From Oleidesulfovibrio sp047973035 (GTDB lineage Bacteria; Desulfobacterota; Desulfovibrionia; Desulfovibrionales; Desulfovibrionaceae), in contig NZ_JBKEBF010000031.1 of NCBI RefSeq assembly GCF_047973035.1, positions 62,001 through 126,000 of the forward strand: a stretch of 64,000 nt of DNA, given 5' to 3'. Both the position numbers and the translations under genes were made by a program. The notes beneath the pieces are model-generated. The model searched no databases, was not told where the DNA came from, and was given only the letters and a program-made list of their open reading frames with translations. This document shows, piece by piece, positions 17,432-26,247 of the stretch (positions are counted from its first letter, which is position 1; every line of letters starts with the position of its first letter).

Positions 17432-19144
17432 ATGATTAGCACTTCATGCCTTGTCAGTCAGGAAGCGAAATCATTCGAGCCTGTTCCCAGTCTGGCCCAT
17501 GATGCACAATGCATAGAAGCACTGGAATATTTTCGTCAGGGTGCAGAGGTCATCGTCATTACAAAATACGGTAAACCTCATTGCGTCCTGCGCCCGCTTG
17601 ATTTGCTTGTCAGTGCCGGATCAAAAAAAGACTTTCTGTCCCTTCCGTCCTCCAAAGTATGTTCAGATGACTTTCTGCAGGTAAGCGAAGATGCCTCGGA
17701 AGAAACCATAAGGCAGACGCTTAACGGCAGTAGCGCCCCCTATCTCATTGTCATAGCACAAGATGGCACATTAAAAGGAACGTTTCACCGGCGGCAATTG
17801 TCTCATTGTCTTGACCAGCCCCCCCTACAACTTGCTGACATTTCAGCAATACTCACTTTGTCTTATGAGACGCTTTCTGAAGAGGGACCACTTCTTAATG
17901 CCATGAGAATATTGGCAAAAAGTAAAAATAATCTCTTACTGATCATGAGAGAGCATGCAGCACCGGCTGTAGTTGACCGTACAGACGTAGCAGCTTTAAT
18001 TGAAAGTACGGATGATCCGTGGACTACCCCCCTTTCCATGCTCAGCCTGCCGGGGGCGCAGGTGCTCGCTTTGGAAACAAGCGTAGCCAGCGCTCTTGAA
18101 GCACTACAACACCGCAACAGCGCGTTTATTCTTACTGTAGATGAAAATGGAGGACCGGCAGGGCTTTTTGATAAAAGGCAGCTTGAACATGCGTTACGCC
18201 TTCGTGAGGCACGCTCAATGCGCCACCTGATGGACTCGCAGCGGGCTATGCTGACTGAGGAAATCCGCACTCACGCACAGCGCCTTGCTCAAATGGAAAG
18301 CTATCTTGCAACACATCTGCGCACAGGAATCATTGGTATATCACCAGAGCGGGGCATTATTTTCTGCAGTCGTCCGGCCCGTGACCTCCTTCATGCGTTC
18401 TCCCCTGTCGACCCTGTAGGTAAAGAGCTGCACGTTCTGGCGCTCAGTATCGACTTCTTCCGTTCCGTGCAGGATGCGCTGGGCCGTTGCCCGCCTCAAG
18501 TACCCTGTTCGTTTACTCTACCGCTACCTGATTCTGACGTAACACATATAAATTGCACATTGACGACTCTTGCAGAAGGCAACAAAGCAATCGGTTACGC
18601 ACTGACATTGCGTGAGACAGACCTCAAACCAACAGAAGCGGCCTTGGAACAACAGGCCTTTTATGATGCGTTAACGCAATTACCTAACAGACAACTGTTT
18701 GCAGAACGCGTGTCACTGGAAATGCGTCGTTGCCGACGGGAAGGGAGCAGGTTTGCGCTGCTTTTTATAGACCTTGATAACTTCAAGCAAGTTAATGACA
18801 ACTTCGGGCATATAGTCGGCGACGACCTGCTGCGTGAAGTTGCGCAACGACTTCAAAATACAGTGCGCAAATCAGACACAGTCGCCCGCTTCGGCGGTGA
18901 CGAATTTCTTGCACTGCTGCCAGCCGTTTCTCCCGGAATCACAACGCAGCAAATTGTTACTAAAATCCATGAAGAGCTGGCCCACCCCATGAACTTGCAG
19001 CAAGATACCTTTATTGTGTTCTGCAGTATCGGCGTTGCACACTATCCTGACGACGGAACAACAGTAAACGAGCTGATGAAGACGGCTGACAGGAATATGT
19101 ACAAAGACAAAGTGAAAAACAGACTTGCCAGACAATCGTTGTAA
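17432..19144 (+). CDS. Diguanylate cyclase with four CBS-like repeats, PAS-like and GGDEF domains
   Basis: Soluble c-di-GMP synthase of about 570 residues. Four CBS-like halves can be traced in the first 260 residues (for example CIEALEYFRQGAEVIVITK and ALEALQHRNSAFILTVDENG), a layout that usually binds adenine nucleotides. A coiled-coil linker and a PAS-like segment (about 300-395) follow, then the GGDEF domain with intact RFGGDEF at about 487-492 and an inhibitory I-site RKSD five residues before it. The enzyme therefore looks active and product-inhibited. I chose ATG 17432, six bases after a GGGGGG ribosome site; ATG 17426 is equally close and ATG 17354 would remove the leader. Neighbouring PilZ proteins could be its readers. 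Confidence 0.88.
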   Translation: MISTSCLVSQEAKSFEPVPSLAHDAQCIEALEYFRQGAEVIVITKYGKPHCVLRPLDLLVSAGSKKDFLSLPSSKVCSDDFLQVSEDASEETIRQTLNGSSAPYLIVIAQDGTLKGTFHRRQLSHCLDQPPLQLADISAILTLSYETLSEEGPLLNAMRILAKSKNNLLLIMREHAAPAVVDRTDVAALIESTDDPWTTPLSMLSLPGAQVLALETSVASALEALQHRNSAFILTVDENGGPAGLFDKRQLEHALRLREARSMRHLMDSQRAMLTEEIRTHAQRLAQMESYLATHLRTGIIGISPERGIIFCSRPARDLLHAFSPVDPVGKELHVLALSIDFFRSVQDALGRCPPQVPCSFTLPLPDSDVTHINCTLTTLAEGNKAIGYALTLRETDLKPTEAALEQQAFYDALTQLPNRQLFAERVSLEMRRCRREGSRFALLFIDLDNFKQVNDNFGHIVGDDLLREVAQRLQNTVRKSDTVARFGGDEFLALLPAVSPGITTQQIVTKIHEELAHPMNLQQDTFIVFCSIGVAHYPDDGTTVNELMKTADRNMYKDKVKNRLARQSL

Positions 19145-19162
19145 GTCCTGTCGCACAATAAA

Positions 19163-19191
19163 AAAAGCAGGAGCTTCAGCTTCCTGCTTTT
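19163..19191. terminator. Bidirectional terminator
   Basis: AAAAGCAGGA and TCCTGCTTTT enclose an inner GCT/AGC stem, between two convergent GGDEF genes. Confidence 0.85.
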
Positions 19192-19212
19192 CGTACCTGC
19201 CCTTGATACATA

Positions 19213-20064
19213 TCAGTCTTCTAACGGTGGATAACAGCCTGATCCGCCTTGCTTTAAAGCTTGCTCCAGATTCTCGGCTGCAACATTTTCAAGATGCAGC
19301 CTTAACGAATCGGTAAGCGGATGTGCAGTGGCAAGCCCCATAGAAAGAGTTACATAAATCCCTACAATTGATCGGGGGTTCAGAATTCCGCTCTTTGCCA
19401 GCTCGCCGCGAACATTGGTGGCCACTACCTGCGCTCCTTTCATATCCGTATCAGGCAACACAATGGAAAAACTGGCCCCGCCCAGATGTGCACACACATC
19501 CATCGGTCTGCGGCAGCTGTAATTCAAAACCTGCCCCACCTTTGCCAAGCACTCTGCAGCGCGTTCATGTCCTTTTGTTTCCACTAGCTCTTCAAACATA
19601 TCTACGCGTACGCTTACCAGTGCTATGGGCTTATTGCCTCTACGACAGTGTGCCCACGCTTTATCCAGCAACAACTTGTATAACTGCTCGTTAGGAAGAC
19701 CGGTAGCTGCATCTACCGCTGCAGCCGCTTTCATTATTTCCTGTTGGCGTGCCCGATCTTCTTCGGCTTTTCTCAGGCGCTCCATCAATCTGGATTCTTC
19801 ATACAGCACATCGGTAAGCTGCTGGGCAATTTCTTTTTTCTCGGAGGAATACTTATACGCAAGCCAACCGGCGTAGGCGGCGCCGGAAGCAGTCACAGCC
19901 AAGCCGTAAGGCAAAATCGCAGCAAGGCTGCCGGCAAAAGCATAGGCTACTGACCATCCCAAAAGGATCCAGCAGGACGCCATACACAGCTTAAGCAGCA
20001 TTTTTGAAGCGCTCCTCGCGTGCAACTTGCTGTGCTTATGTTTTTTCCGATGCAGACTTACCAT
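19213..20064 (-). CDS. Membrane-anchored degenerate GGDEF protein with retained I-site
   Basis: A 283-residue protein with two N-terminal membrane helices (about 22-44 and 46-68), a coiled coil (73-112) and a C-terminal GGDEF-fold domain. The catalytic motif reads GGASF instead of GGDEF (195-199), so cyclase activity is unlikely. The inhibitory-site motif RPMD (186-189), five residues upstream, is intact, which in other proteins lets dead cyclases act as c-di-GMP receptors. ATG 20064 is preceded by GGGAGGGG at good spacing, so I prefer it over the start at 20097. It faces the active cyclase across a shared terminator. Confidence 0.82.
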   Translation of the reverse strand: MVSLHRKKHKHSKLHARSASKMLLKLCMASCWILLGWSVAYAFAGSLAAILPYGLAVTASGAAYAGWLAYKYSSEKKEIAQQLTDVLYEESRLMERLRKAEEDRARQQEIMKAAAAVDAATGLPNEQLYKLLLDKAWAHCRRGNKPIALVSVRVDMFEELVETKGHERAAECLAKVGQVLNYSCRRPMDVCAHLGGASFSIVLPDTDMKGAQVVATNVRGELAKSGILNPRSIVGIYVTLSMGLATAHPLTDSLRLHLENVAAENLEQALKQGGSGCYPPLED

Positions 20065-20428
20065 AAAAAGCCCCTCCCGCAACGTGGTTGGCACCACATA
20101 TACAGTAAAACCACATGCGTTTTACGCTATGCAACACTATCATATTGCACATATACACAGCGCCACAAATTATAACTACACGCCAGACTCTATATGCGAG
20201 CACACTATAAAAGACATGCAAACCTGATGCCGCAGAATGTACTAAGTCACATCTTACAATTATCACATTCGACACTCCCCAAGCAGTACATTCCAATAAC
20301 AGTTCATAATCATTTCAAATATACAAAATGTACAGCTATCCACCCACACACTGCTTTTTATCAAATAAGCCCACACACACATTACAGAGTGTCAGGTTAC
20401 ACATTACCCATAACCTTCCTCCGGCTAT
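20065..20428. other. AT-rich intergenic region, no gene seen
   Basis: About 360 bases between the degenerate GGDEF start and the terminator of the iron transporter operon. A minus-strand TATAAT at 20169-20174 could be the -10 of the GGDEF gene, but no good -35 is visible. Short open frames here lack ribosome sites. Confidence 0.4.
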
Positions 20429-20466
20429 AAAAAAGGTCCGTCCCTACGCGTGTAAAAACGGACCTT
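20429..20466 (-). terminator. Terminator of the Fe(III) transporter operon
   Basis: Read on the minus strand, AAGGTCCGT and ACGGACCTT form a stem followed by TTTTTT, 75 bases after the ATPase stop. Confidence 0.8.
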
Positions 20467-20540
20467 CCTTATGATATATAGGCAGTAGTTGCCAAAAAAC
20501 CACGTAAGCAGTTTAAATAGCTATCGCGAGCCGCTCGCAA

Positions 20541-21596
20541 TCAGTCATTACACACAGGAAAAACGGAAAGATTGTTTTCATTCAGGCATATTGAAATTCT
20601 CTGCCCAGTCTGCAAATTCATCGTGCTGGAAAAAAGCGCCTGAATTTCCTCCCCGCTTTCAACCTGCAACGTGTACAAGCTATTATGTCCGCGAAAAGTT
20701 CGACTGACCGCGCGCACGTGCGTTCCAGAGGTATCACTGCAAGTAATATTTTCTGGACGTATAAGCGCAACCACTTGCTCTCCGGAACTACTGACAGAGC
20801 AATTTCCGGCAGCAACAGTTCCTAATGCGCAACTCACCGTACCATCAGCACTCATAGCCCCGCATAACAACGTTCCTTCACCGATAAAAGAAGCAACCAC
20901 GGCATCTGCAGGGTGCTGATACACTGCGAGCGGCGAACCCCACTGTCGCATGGTTCCGCACGCCAGCACCCCGACTTTGTCCGCCATGGCAAACGCTTCG
21001 TTCTGGTTGTGTGTCACCATCAACGCGGTCATAGAGCGTTCCTTAAGGATATCTCTGATCTCTGCTGATAATTTTTCACGCAACGCTACATCAAGGTTTG
21101 AAAAAGGCTCGTCCATAAGCAACAAGGCAGGTTCCGGCGCCAGTGCCCGGGCGAGCGCAACCCGCTGCTGTTGACCGCCGGACAGTTCATGCGGATAACG
21201 GCCATGCTCGGAACCCAGCCCCACAGTTTCCAATAGCGACTTCACTCTCTGCCGCTGTTCCTGCCGGGACAGACCTCGCAGACCAATGGCAACATTTTGC
21301 GCCACTGTAAGGTGCGGAAACAGTGCATAGTCCTGAAACACCATCCCTATACCCCGCCTTTCAGGCGGTAAAAAGCCGCTTCCGGCGACTTCGACACCGA
21401 CAATACTTATTCTGCCTGATGCAATCCGCTCAAAACCTGCAATCGTCCGCAAAAGAGTAGTCTTTCCGCATCCGCTGGGTCCAAGAAGGCAGCCGATTTC
21501 ACCCTGTTCCAGAGTAAAAGACACATCCTTTATCACATGAAGGCAATCGTAATATTTATTAACATGTTCAAGTTGTAATAGCGGATTACAGGGCAT
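20541..21596 (-). CDS. fbpC: Fe(III) ABC importer ATP-binding protein
   Basis: ATPase of an FbpABC-type ferric iron importer, 351 residues. Walker A GPSGCGKTT lies near residue 37, the Q-loop MVFQDYALFP near 85, the signature LSGGQQQR near 137, Walker B LLLMDEPFSNLD near 157, and the switch in MVTHNQNEA. A C-terminal TOBE-like regulatory region (about 240-350) is present, as in FbpC/PotA. ATG 21596 overlaps the stop of the permease gene (ATGA); an upstream start at 21686 would overlap that gene by 90 bases and is unlikely. The substrate assignment rests on the neighbouring FbpA-like gene. Confidence 0.9.
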   Translation of the reverse strand: MPCNPLLQLEHVNKYYDCLHVIKDVSFTLEQGEIGCLLGPSGCGKTTLLRTIAGFERIASGRISIVGVEVAGSGFLPPERRGIGMVFQDYALFPHLTVAQNVAIGLRGLSRQEQRQRVKSLLETVGLGSEHGRYPHELSGGQQQRVALARALAPEPALLLMDEPFSNLDVALREKLSAEIRDILKERSMTALMVTHNQNEAFAMADKVGVLACGTMRQWGSPLAVYQHPADAVVASFIGEGTLLCGAMSADGTVSCALGTVAAGNCSVSSSGEQVVALIRPENITCSDTSGTHVRAVSRTFRGHNSLYTLQVESGEEIQALFSSTMNLQTGQRISICLNENNLSVFPVCND

Positions 21597-23260
21597 CAAG
21601 CCTCCTCCATCTGTTTTGTAAGTAACAGTACCGGTACAACTCCCGCGGCTATCAGCGCCACAGCAGGAATGGCCGCAAGCTGCCATTCTGCCTCTGCTGT
21701 ATATTCATACAGTTTGACCGCCAGCGTATCCCAGCCGAAAGGCCGCATCATCAGAGTAATCGGCATTTCCTTCATAATATCGACCAGAACCAAAATGGCC
21801 GCAGTGATCATGCCTTTTTTGAGCATGGGCAGATACACCCGCCCCAACATGGAAAAGCCGGTTACGCCAAGAGAGCGCGCCGCATCACCGATGGATGGAG
21901 TTATCCGCTGCATCGCACTATCCACAGAGCCATAACCCGCTGCCAGAAAGCGGATACAATAGGCGCCGACCAGCAACCCTACGGAGCCTTGTACAAAAGG
22001 AGAAAATGAAAGCCCCGTCAGGCGTTCAGCTACATTCAGCAACTGACTATCCAGCCATGCAGCGGGGATAAAAATACCTACAGCCAGAACAGTTCCCGGC
22101 AACGCATAGCCGAGAGTCGCAATTCTTGCAGAAAAATTTATAAACAGCCCGCCGTGGCTTTTGCGTGCAAAAGCCAGCAGCAAAGCTGCTGCGACAACAA
22201 TAACCGTTCCCCCTATTCCCAACAGCAACGTATTGAACGCGTACTCTACATAGCGCAGCACCCCGTCCCCGAGGGCTTGCGCCCCCCAGACAGCGAGCTG
22301 CAGGCAAGGCAGTGCAAACGAAACAATAAATACGAGCAACGACGCACTAAAAGCCGCCCACTTCCAGCCCCCCTGTAAAACCAGCCGTTCACTTCTGTTT
22401 GTTCTGCCTGCCTCGGAAAAACGCATACGGCGGCGCAAAAACTGCTCTGAGACAATCAGACAAAGCACAAACACCACCAGCACCGAGGAAAGCTGCGCAG
22501 CACCCGACAGAGAGAACATGCCGAACCAGGCCTTATAAATCGCAGTGGTAAATGTATCGTAGTTAAAGATAGACACCGCGCCGAAATCTGCCAGTGTCTC
22601 CATACATACCAGCAACAGGCCTGCTGCAATAAAAGGGCGTGCCATCGGCAACGCCACTGTAAAAAACGCCCTTGCCGGAGACTGTCCCAGAGTTCTGGCA
22701 ACTTCCAGCGCCGTGCGCCCCTGCGTCATAAAAGCACTACGGCTCATCAGGTATACATACGGGTAGAATGCAAGGGAAAGGATAAAAGACACCCCGGAAA
22801 CGTTACGGATATCAATGAAGCCAACAGCAGGGAACGCTGCACGCAAAGCAGTCTGCACCGGCCCGCCAAAATCAAACATTCCCAGATAGACAAACGCAAA
22901 AACATACGGGGGGACAGCAAAAGGCAGCACAAGAGCCCACGCAAAAAAACGCCTTCCGGGAAATTCACAGGCACCTGTAAGCCAGCCTAACCCCACACCC
23001 AGAACAAGTGTCTGCGGAATAATACAGCCCAACAACAACACCGTATTGAGCACAAGATCGCCCAGCACATTTTCTGCCAGATGCTGCCAGACACCATGCT
23101 CCGGCATAAACAGCCGTGCCAGTAAAACCAGCAACGGGGTAGCTGCAAAGGCAGCCAGCACCAACGCCCCGCCATACCAGCCAGAGTCGCCGAATCGTGC
23201 AACAAGGCGAAAGAAGGCCGCCCCTTCTTTCGCCCGATGAATAAACAAAGCCCGGGCCAT
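21596..23260 (-). CDS. fbpB: Fe(III) ABC importer permease (double-length)
   Basis: Inner-membrane permease of about 554 residues with about twelve helices in two homologous halves, each carrying a binding-protein-dependent transport (EAA) loop. The first reads ALEVARTLGQSPARAFFTVALP and the second GDAARSLGVTGFSMLGRVYLP. Duplicated permeases of this size are typical of FbpB/SfuB ferric iron systems. I prefer ATG 23260, one base after the stop of the binding-protein gene, over ATG 23278. The gene is intact although its partner binding protein is frameshifted. Confidence 0.9.
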   Translation of the reverse strand: MARALFIHRAKEGAAFFRLVARFGDSGWYGGALVLAAFAATPLLVLLARLFMPEHGVWQHLAENVLGDLVLNTVLLLGCIIPQTLVLGVGLGWLTGACEFPGRRFFAWALVLPFAVPPYVFAFVYLGMFDFGGPVQTALRAAFPAVGFIDIRNVSGVSFILSLAFYPYVYLMSRSAFMTQGRTALEVARTLGQSPARAFFTVALPMARPFIAAGLLLVCMETLADFGAVSIFNYDTFTTAIYKAWFGMFSLSGAAQLSSVLVVFVLCLIVSEQFLRRRMRFSEAGRTNRSERLVLQGGWKWAAFSASLLVFIVSFALPCLQLAVWGAQALGDGVLRYVEYAFNTLLLGIGGTVIVVAAALLLAFARKSHGGLFINFSARIATLGYALPGTVLAVGIFIPAAWLDSQLLNVAERLTGLSFSPFVQGSVGLLVGAYCIRFLAAGYGSVDSAMQRITPSIGDAARSLGVTGFSMLGRVYLPMLKKGMITAAILVLVDIMKEMPITLMMRPFGWDTLAVKLYEYTAEAEWQLAAIPAVALIAAGVVPVLLLTKQMEEA

Positions 23261-23261
23261 A

Positions 23262-24264
23262 CTATTTGTAGCCTGCACGATCCATCAGCTTGATTGCATC
23301 AGCCTGATATTCACCATACTTTGCCACGTTCATAGAATTCCCTTTAAAATCGCCCCAGGCGGCAACAACAGAGTCGGCCGCAATTGCCTGATTAGCCGGA
23401 TATTCCATATTGAGTGCTGCAAACTGGCCTTGTGCTTTTTCCGAAGAAAGCCACTCAAGCAGCTTCACTGCCTCGGTTTTGTTTTTGGCATACTTTGTCA
23501 CACCGGCTCCGGAAACGTTTATATGAACACCGGCTCCGCTCTGGTCAGGCCAGAAAATGGCAAGCGGCAACTCGGGATTATCCTTCAGCAACCTGCCAAA
23601 GTAATACGTGTTTACCACTGCACCGTCGCCCACACCGGCAACCATAGCCTCCAGCGTCTTGGTGTCGCTGGAGAAGGGAGCAACAGCAAGGTTGTCTACC
23701 CAGCCTTTTACAATTCGTTCGGCCTCTGTTTCACCGCGCTCTGCAATCAAAGAAGCCACAAGAGACTGGTTGTACACTTTTTTGGAGGTGCGAAGCACAA
23801 GACGTCCCTTCCACTGCGGCTCTGCCAGATCCGCATACGAACTTAGCTCTTCCGGTTTCACGCGGTCTTTATGGTAAACAATCGTACGGGCGCGCACAGA
23901 TAGGCCAACCCACAGATTCTGCGGATCATGCAAGTGGGCGGGAATGTTTTTTTTCCAGCACTTCTGAAGAAACAGGCTGCAAAACGCCCTCATTGGCTGC
24001 ATGCCACAGATTACCGGCGTCCACGGTCATGAACATATCCGCGGAAGTCCGGTCACCTTCGGCCTTGATACGCTCAAGCAAGGCACCGGCTTTTGCCGTG
24101 ATATATTTCACTTTTACCCCTGTTTCCGCCGTATACGCATCAAACAAGGGCTTGATCAAATGCTCTTTATGCGCAGAGTAAACCACTACTTCAGAGGCAA
24201 AGGCAGCTGAGTTCCAAGCTGCAAATAATAAAGTCATTATCCCCAGAGTCAGTACTTTTTTCAT
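23262..24264 (-). pseudogene. fbpA: Fe(III)-binding periplasmic protein, frameshifted in an A8 run
   Basis: Binding protein of the FbpABC system, split into two frames. The first, 24264 to 23926, has a signal peptide (1-23) and VVVYSAHKEHLIKPLFDAY, then ends in LEKKHSRPLA. The second frame runs on to 23262 with IPAHLHDPQNLWVGLSVRAR, YNQSLVASLIAERG and NTYYFGRLL, the tandem-Tyr iron site. The frames meet at eight A (minus strand, 23947-23954). Removing one A restores a continuous 333-residue protein of normal family length reading EVLEKNIPAHL. The cause could be a real mutation, sequencing error in the homopolymer, phase variation or transcriptional slippage. No other damage is visible, which argues for a recent or reversible event. 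Confidence 0.88.
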
Positions 24265-24601
24265 TGTCGCTCCTCATTTTTTGAAAATGAATTTGATAAT
24301 CTGTTTCAGCCGCTTTAGCTGTAACGCTATCGGCTGTCAATAGTAGCACAACAGCAACCAAACACGCACATAACACCTTAATAAACAATCACTATCTCAA
24401 TATCAAAACCTACAAAGCGTATCTCAAACTCCTAATTCAGACCATTTTAGTCTGAATTGTTAACATATTATCTCAATCCCATTTTTTTCGACGTTCCCAT
24501 TCCAAAAAACAATTTACAATTGTCAGCTCTTTTCAAGCTCTCCCGCTTCGGATAGCGTCTGACACCACAACAGCGTACCGATCACCGTACAAGGAGTTGT
24601 T
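24265..24601. other. Divergent regulatory gap with a weak Fur-like stretch
   Basis: This 337-base AT-rich region separates fbpA (-) from the aminopeptidase gene (+). TGAAAATGAATTTGATAAT near 24281-24300 resembles a Fur box only weakly (about 10 of 14 positions in one register), but its place just upstream of fbpA makes it worth testing. Confidence 0.3.
24434..24458. promoter_or_regulatory. Perfect inverted repeat AATTCAGAC-N7-GTCTGAATT
   Basis: Nine-base arms with a seven-base centre and no following T-run, between two divergent genes. The form fits an operator for a dimeric regulator better than a terminator. Confidence 0.45.
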
Positions 24602-26017
24602 ATGCCTTTTCGCACGCTTTTTGATATACCGACCTACACCCAGCGCCGTGCTGCCCTAACAGACATAATGGGACGTGCTGCTTCGGGCATAATACTGCTG
24701 CCCGGACATACAGAGTCTCCCGTCAATTATCCCCACAACTGCTACGATTTCAGACAGGACAGCTCTTTTCTTTATTTTTTCGGGCACGACACCCCCAACA
24801 TTGCCGCTACCATCGACATTGACTCCGGCGAGGCTAAACTGTGGGGACGCGATGCCTCCATGGATGACATAATCTGGTCCGGCCCTGTGCCCTCCATGGT
24901 CGAGCGTGCAGAACGCGTAGGCGCAGCATGGGGCGGAGATATCGCAGCCCTCAAGACCTACGCAAACAAAGCCGTAAGCAGTGGCAGAACTATTCATCAC
25001 CTGCCTGCGTATCGCGCAGAAACCCGTGAGATGTTAGCGCGCGTTACCGGCTTCGCTTCTGCTGACAGTAACCATCATGTTTCGCAAACGCTGATACGGG
25101 CAGTGGTTGAAGTACGCAGCATAAAAACAGCGGAAGAAGTGACAGAGATAGAATCGGCCCTTGATATCAGCCATGCCATGTACTCAGCAGCGCTTCGCAC
25201 TGCCCGTCCGGGAATATCCGAGCGGACCTTGTACGGCATGTTGCGTGGCATAGCCGCGTCCGCCGGTTCGGGAGCACATTCGTTTCCCACCATACTCAGC
25301 GTACACGGCGAAACCCTGCACAATCACAATCATGACAACATAATGCAGGCGGGCGATCTGCTCCTTATAGACTCCGGAGCGGAATCAGCAAAACGCTATG
25401 CATCAGACATAACCCGCACCTTGCCTGTATCCGGTACATTTTCCGGCAGACAAAAAGCGCTGTACGAGACTGTTCTTGCTGCGCAGCTGACCGGCATAGC
25501 TCAGGCCGCAGCCGGAAGGCGTTTTGTTGATGCACATCTTGCTGCCGCAGCAACGATTGTGGACGGGCTGAAAGACGCGGGGCTGATGCGCGGCAACACA
25601 CAAGATGCCGTGGCAGCTGGCGCGCACGCTCTGTTCTACCCCCACGGCCTCGGGCATATGATGGGTCTGGATGTACACGACATGGAGAGTCTGGGCGAAG
25701 ATAATGTCGGCTATGCTGATGAACTTGAACGCTCCGGCCAGTTCGGGCTTCGCGGGCTGCGTCTGGCGCGCACTCTGCGTGAAGGCTTTGTCCTGACCGT
25801 AGAACCCGGCCTCTATTTTATCCCTGACCTTATCAAAAGTTGGCAGAGTGAAGCCCGTTGTGCAGATTTCATCAATTACAGCGCTGTCAGCGACTGGATC
25901 GGATTCGGTGGCATACGCATTGAAGACGACGTACTTGTTACGGCAGAAGGCCCCCGCGTGCTTGGAAAGCCCATCCCCAAAACCGTCACCGAAATTGAAG
26001 AAGCCATGCGCGACTGA
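24602..26017 (+). CDS. pepP: Xaa-Pro aminopeptidase (aminopeptidase P, M24B)
   Basis: Cytoplasmic metallopeptidase that removes an N-terminal residue before proline. The 471-residue product has the aminopeptidase P N-terminal domain (about 1-165, with NCYDFRQDSSFLYFFG) and a pita-bread catalytic domain. The five metal ligands are visible: Asp in LLIDSGAE, Asp in ASDITRT, His in HGLGHMMG, Glu in TVEPGLYF and Glu in GIRIEDD. Ribosome site AAGGAG lies seven bases before ATG. It is a single-gene unit closed by a terminator at 26043. Confidence 0.95.
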   Translation: MPFRTLFDIPTYTQRRAALTDIMGRAASGIILLPGHTESPVNYPHNCYDFRQDSSFLYFFGHDTPNIAATIDIDSGEAKLWGRDASMDDIIWSGPVPSMVERAERVGAAWGGDIAALKTYANKAVSSGRTIHHLPAYRAETREMLARVTGFASADSNHHVSQTLIRAVVEVRSIKTAEEVTEIESALDISHAMYSAALRTARPGISERTLYGMLRGIAASAGSGAHSFPTILSVHGETLHNHNHDNIMQAGDLLLIDSGAESAKRYASDITRTLPVSGTFSGRQKALYETVLAAQLTGIAQAAAGRRFVDAHLAAAATIVDGLKDAGLMRGNTQDAVAAGAHALFYPHGLGHMMGLDVHDMESLGEDNVGYADELERSGQFGLRGLRLARTLREGFVLTVEPGLYFIPDLIKSWQSEARCADFINYSAVSDWIGFGGIRIEDDVLVTAEGPRVLGKPIPKTVTEIEEAMRD

Positions 26018-26042
26018 TCTTAGTCTGCAATGGCGTATTGCA

Positions 26043-26063
26043 AGGGGCTGCGGCCCCTTTTTT
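26043..26063 (+). terminator. Terminator of the aminopeptidase gene
   Basis: AGGGGC and GCCCCT form the stem, followed by TTTTTT. Confidence 0.85.
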
Positions 26064-26169
26064 CATTTCTATTCTTCCCCCCTGACTCCACAAACAGGCG
26101 CGAGCTCAACCAGATTCTGTCCCAATCGCCAGCTTTTATAAGCAGAAAAAACGATTAGAAAGACCTGCC

Positions 26170-26198
26170 TTGACAGAATTCTCAGCGAGCAATACTTT
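26170..26198 (+). promoter_or_regulatory. Candidate promoter of the YheO-like regulator
   Basis: TTGACA at 26170-26175 and TACTTT at 26193-26198, 17 bases apart; the -35 is perfect and the -10 partial. The 16-base repeat at 26208 begins about 10 bases further on, at the likely transcription start. Confidence 0.5.
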
Positions 26199-26207
26199 TC
26201 GCCCAGT

Positions 26208-26223
26208 AATAATTTTTTATCAC
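26208..26223 (+). repeat. Candidate operator, copy 1 (AATAATTTTTTATCAC)
   Basis: Identical to 26985-27000, which lies in the promoter of the downstream catabolic operon. A shorter variant, AATAATTTTTTT, occurs at 27075-27086. Presence in front of both the regulator and its likely target suggests a binding site. Confidence 0.45.
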
Positions 26224-26247
26224 CATGTAACAAAAAAAGGATTCAGA

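Noticed and set aside
24191..24388. Minus-strand frame beginning with a signal-peptide-like sequence upstream of fbpA
   Set aside because: It overlaps the fbpA signal peptide by 74 bases in another frame, has no ribosome site, and ends in random-looking sequence; the region more likely holds the fbpA promoter.
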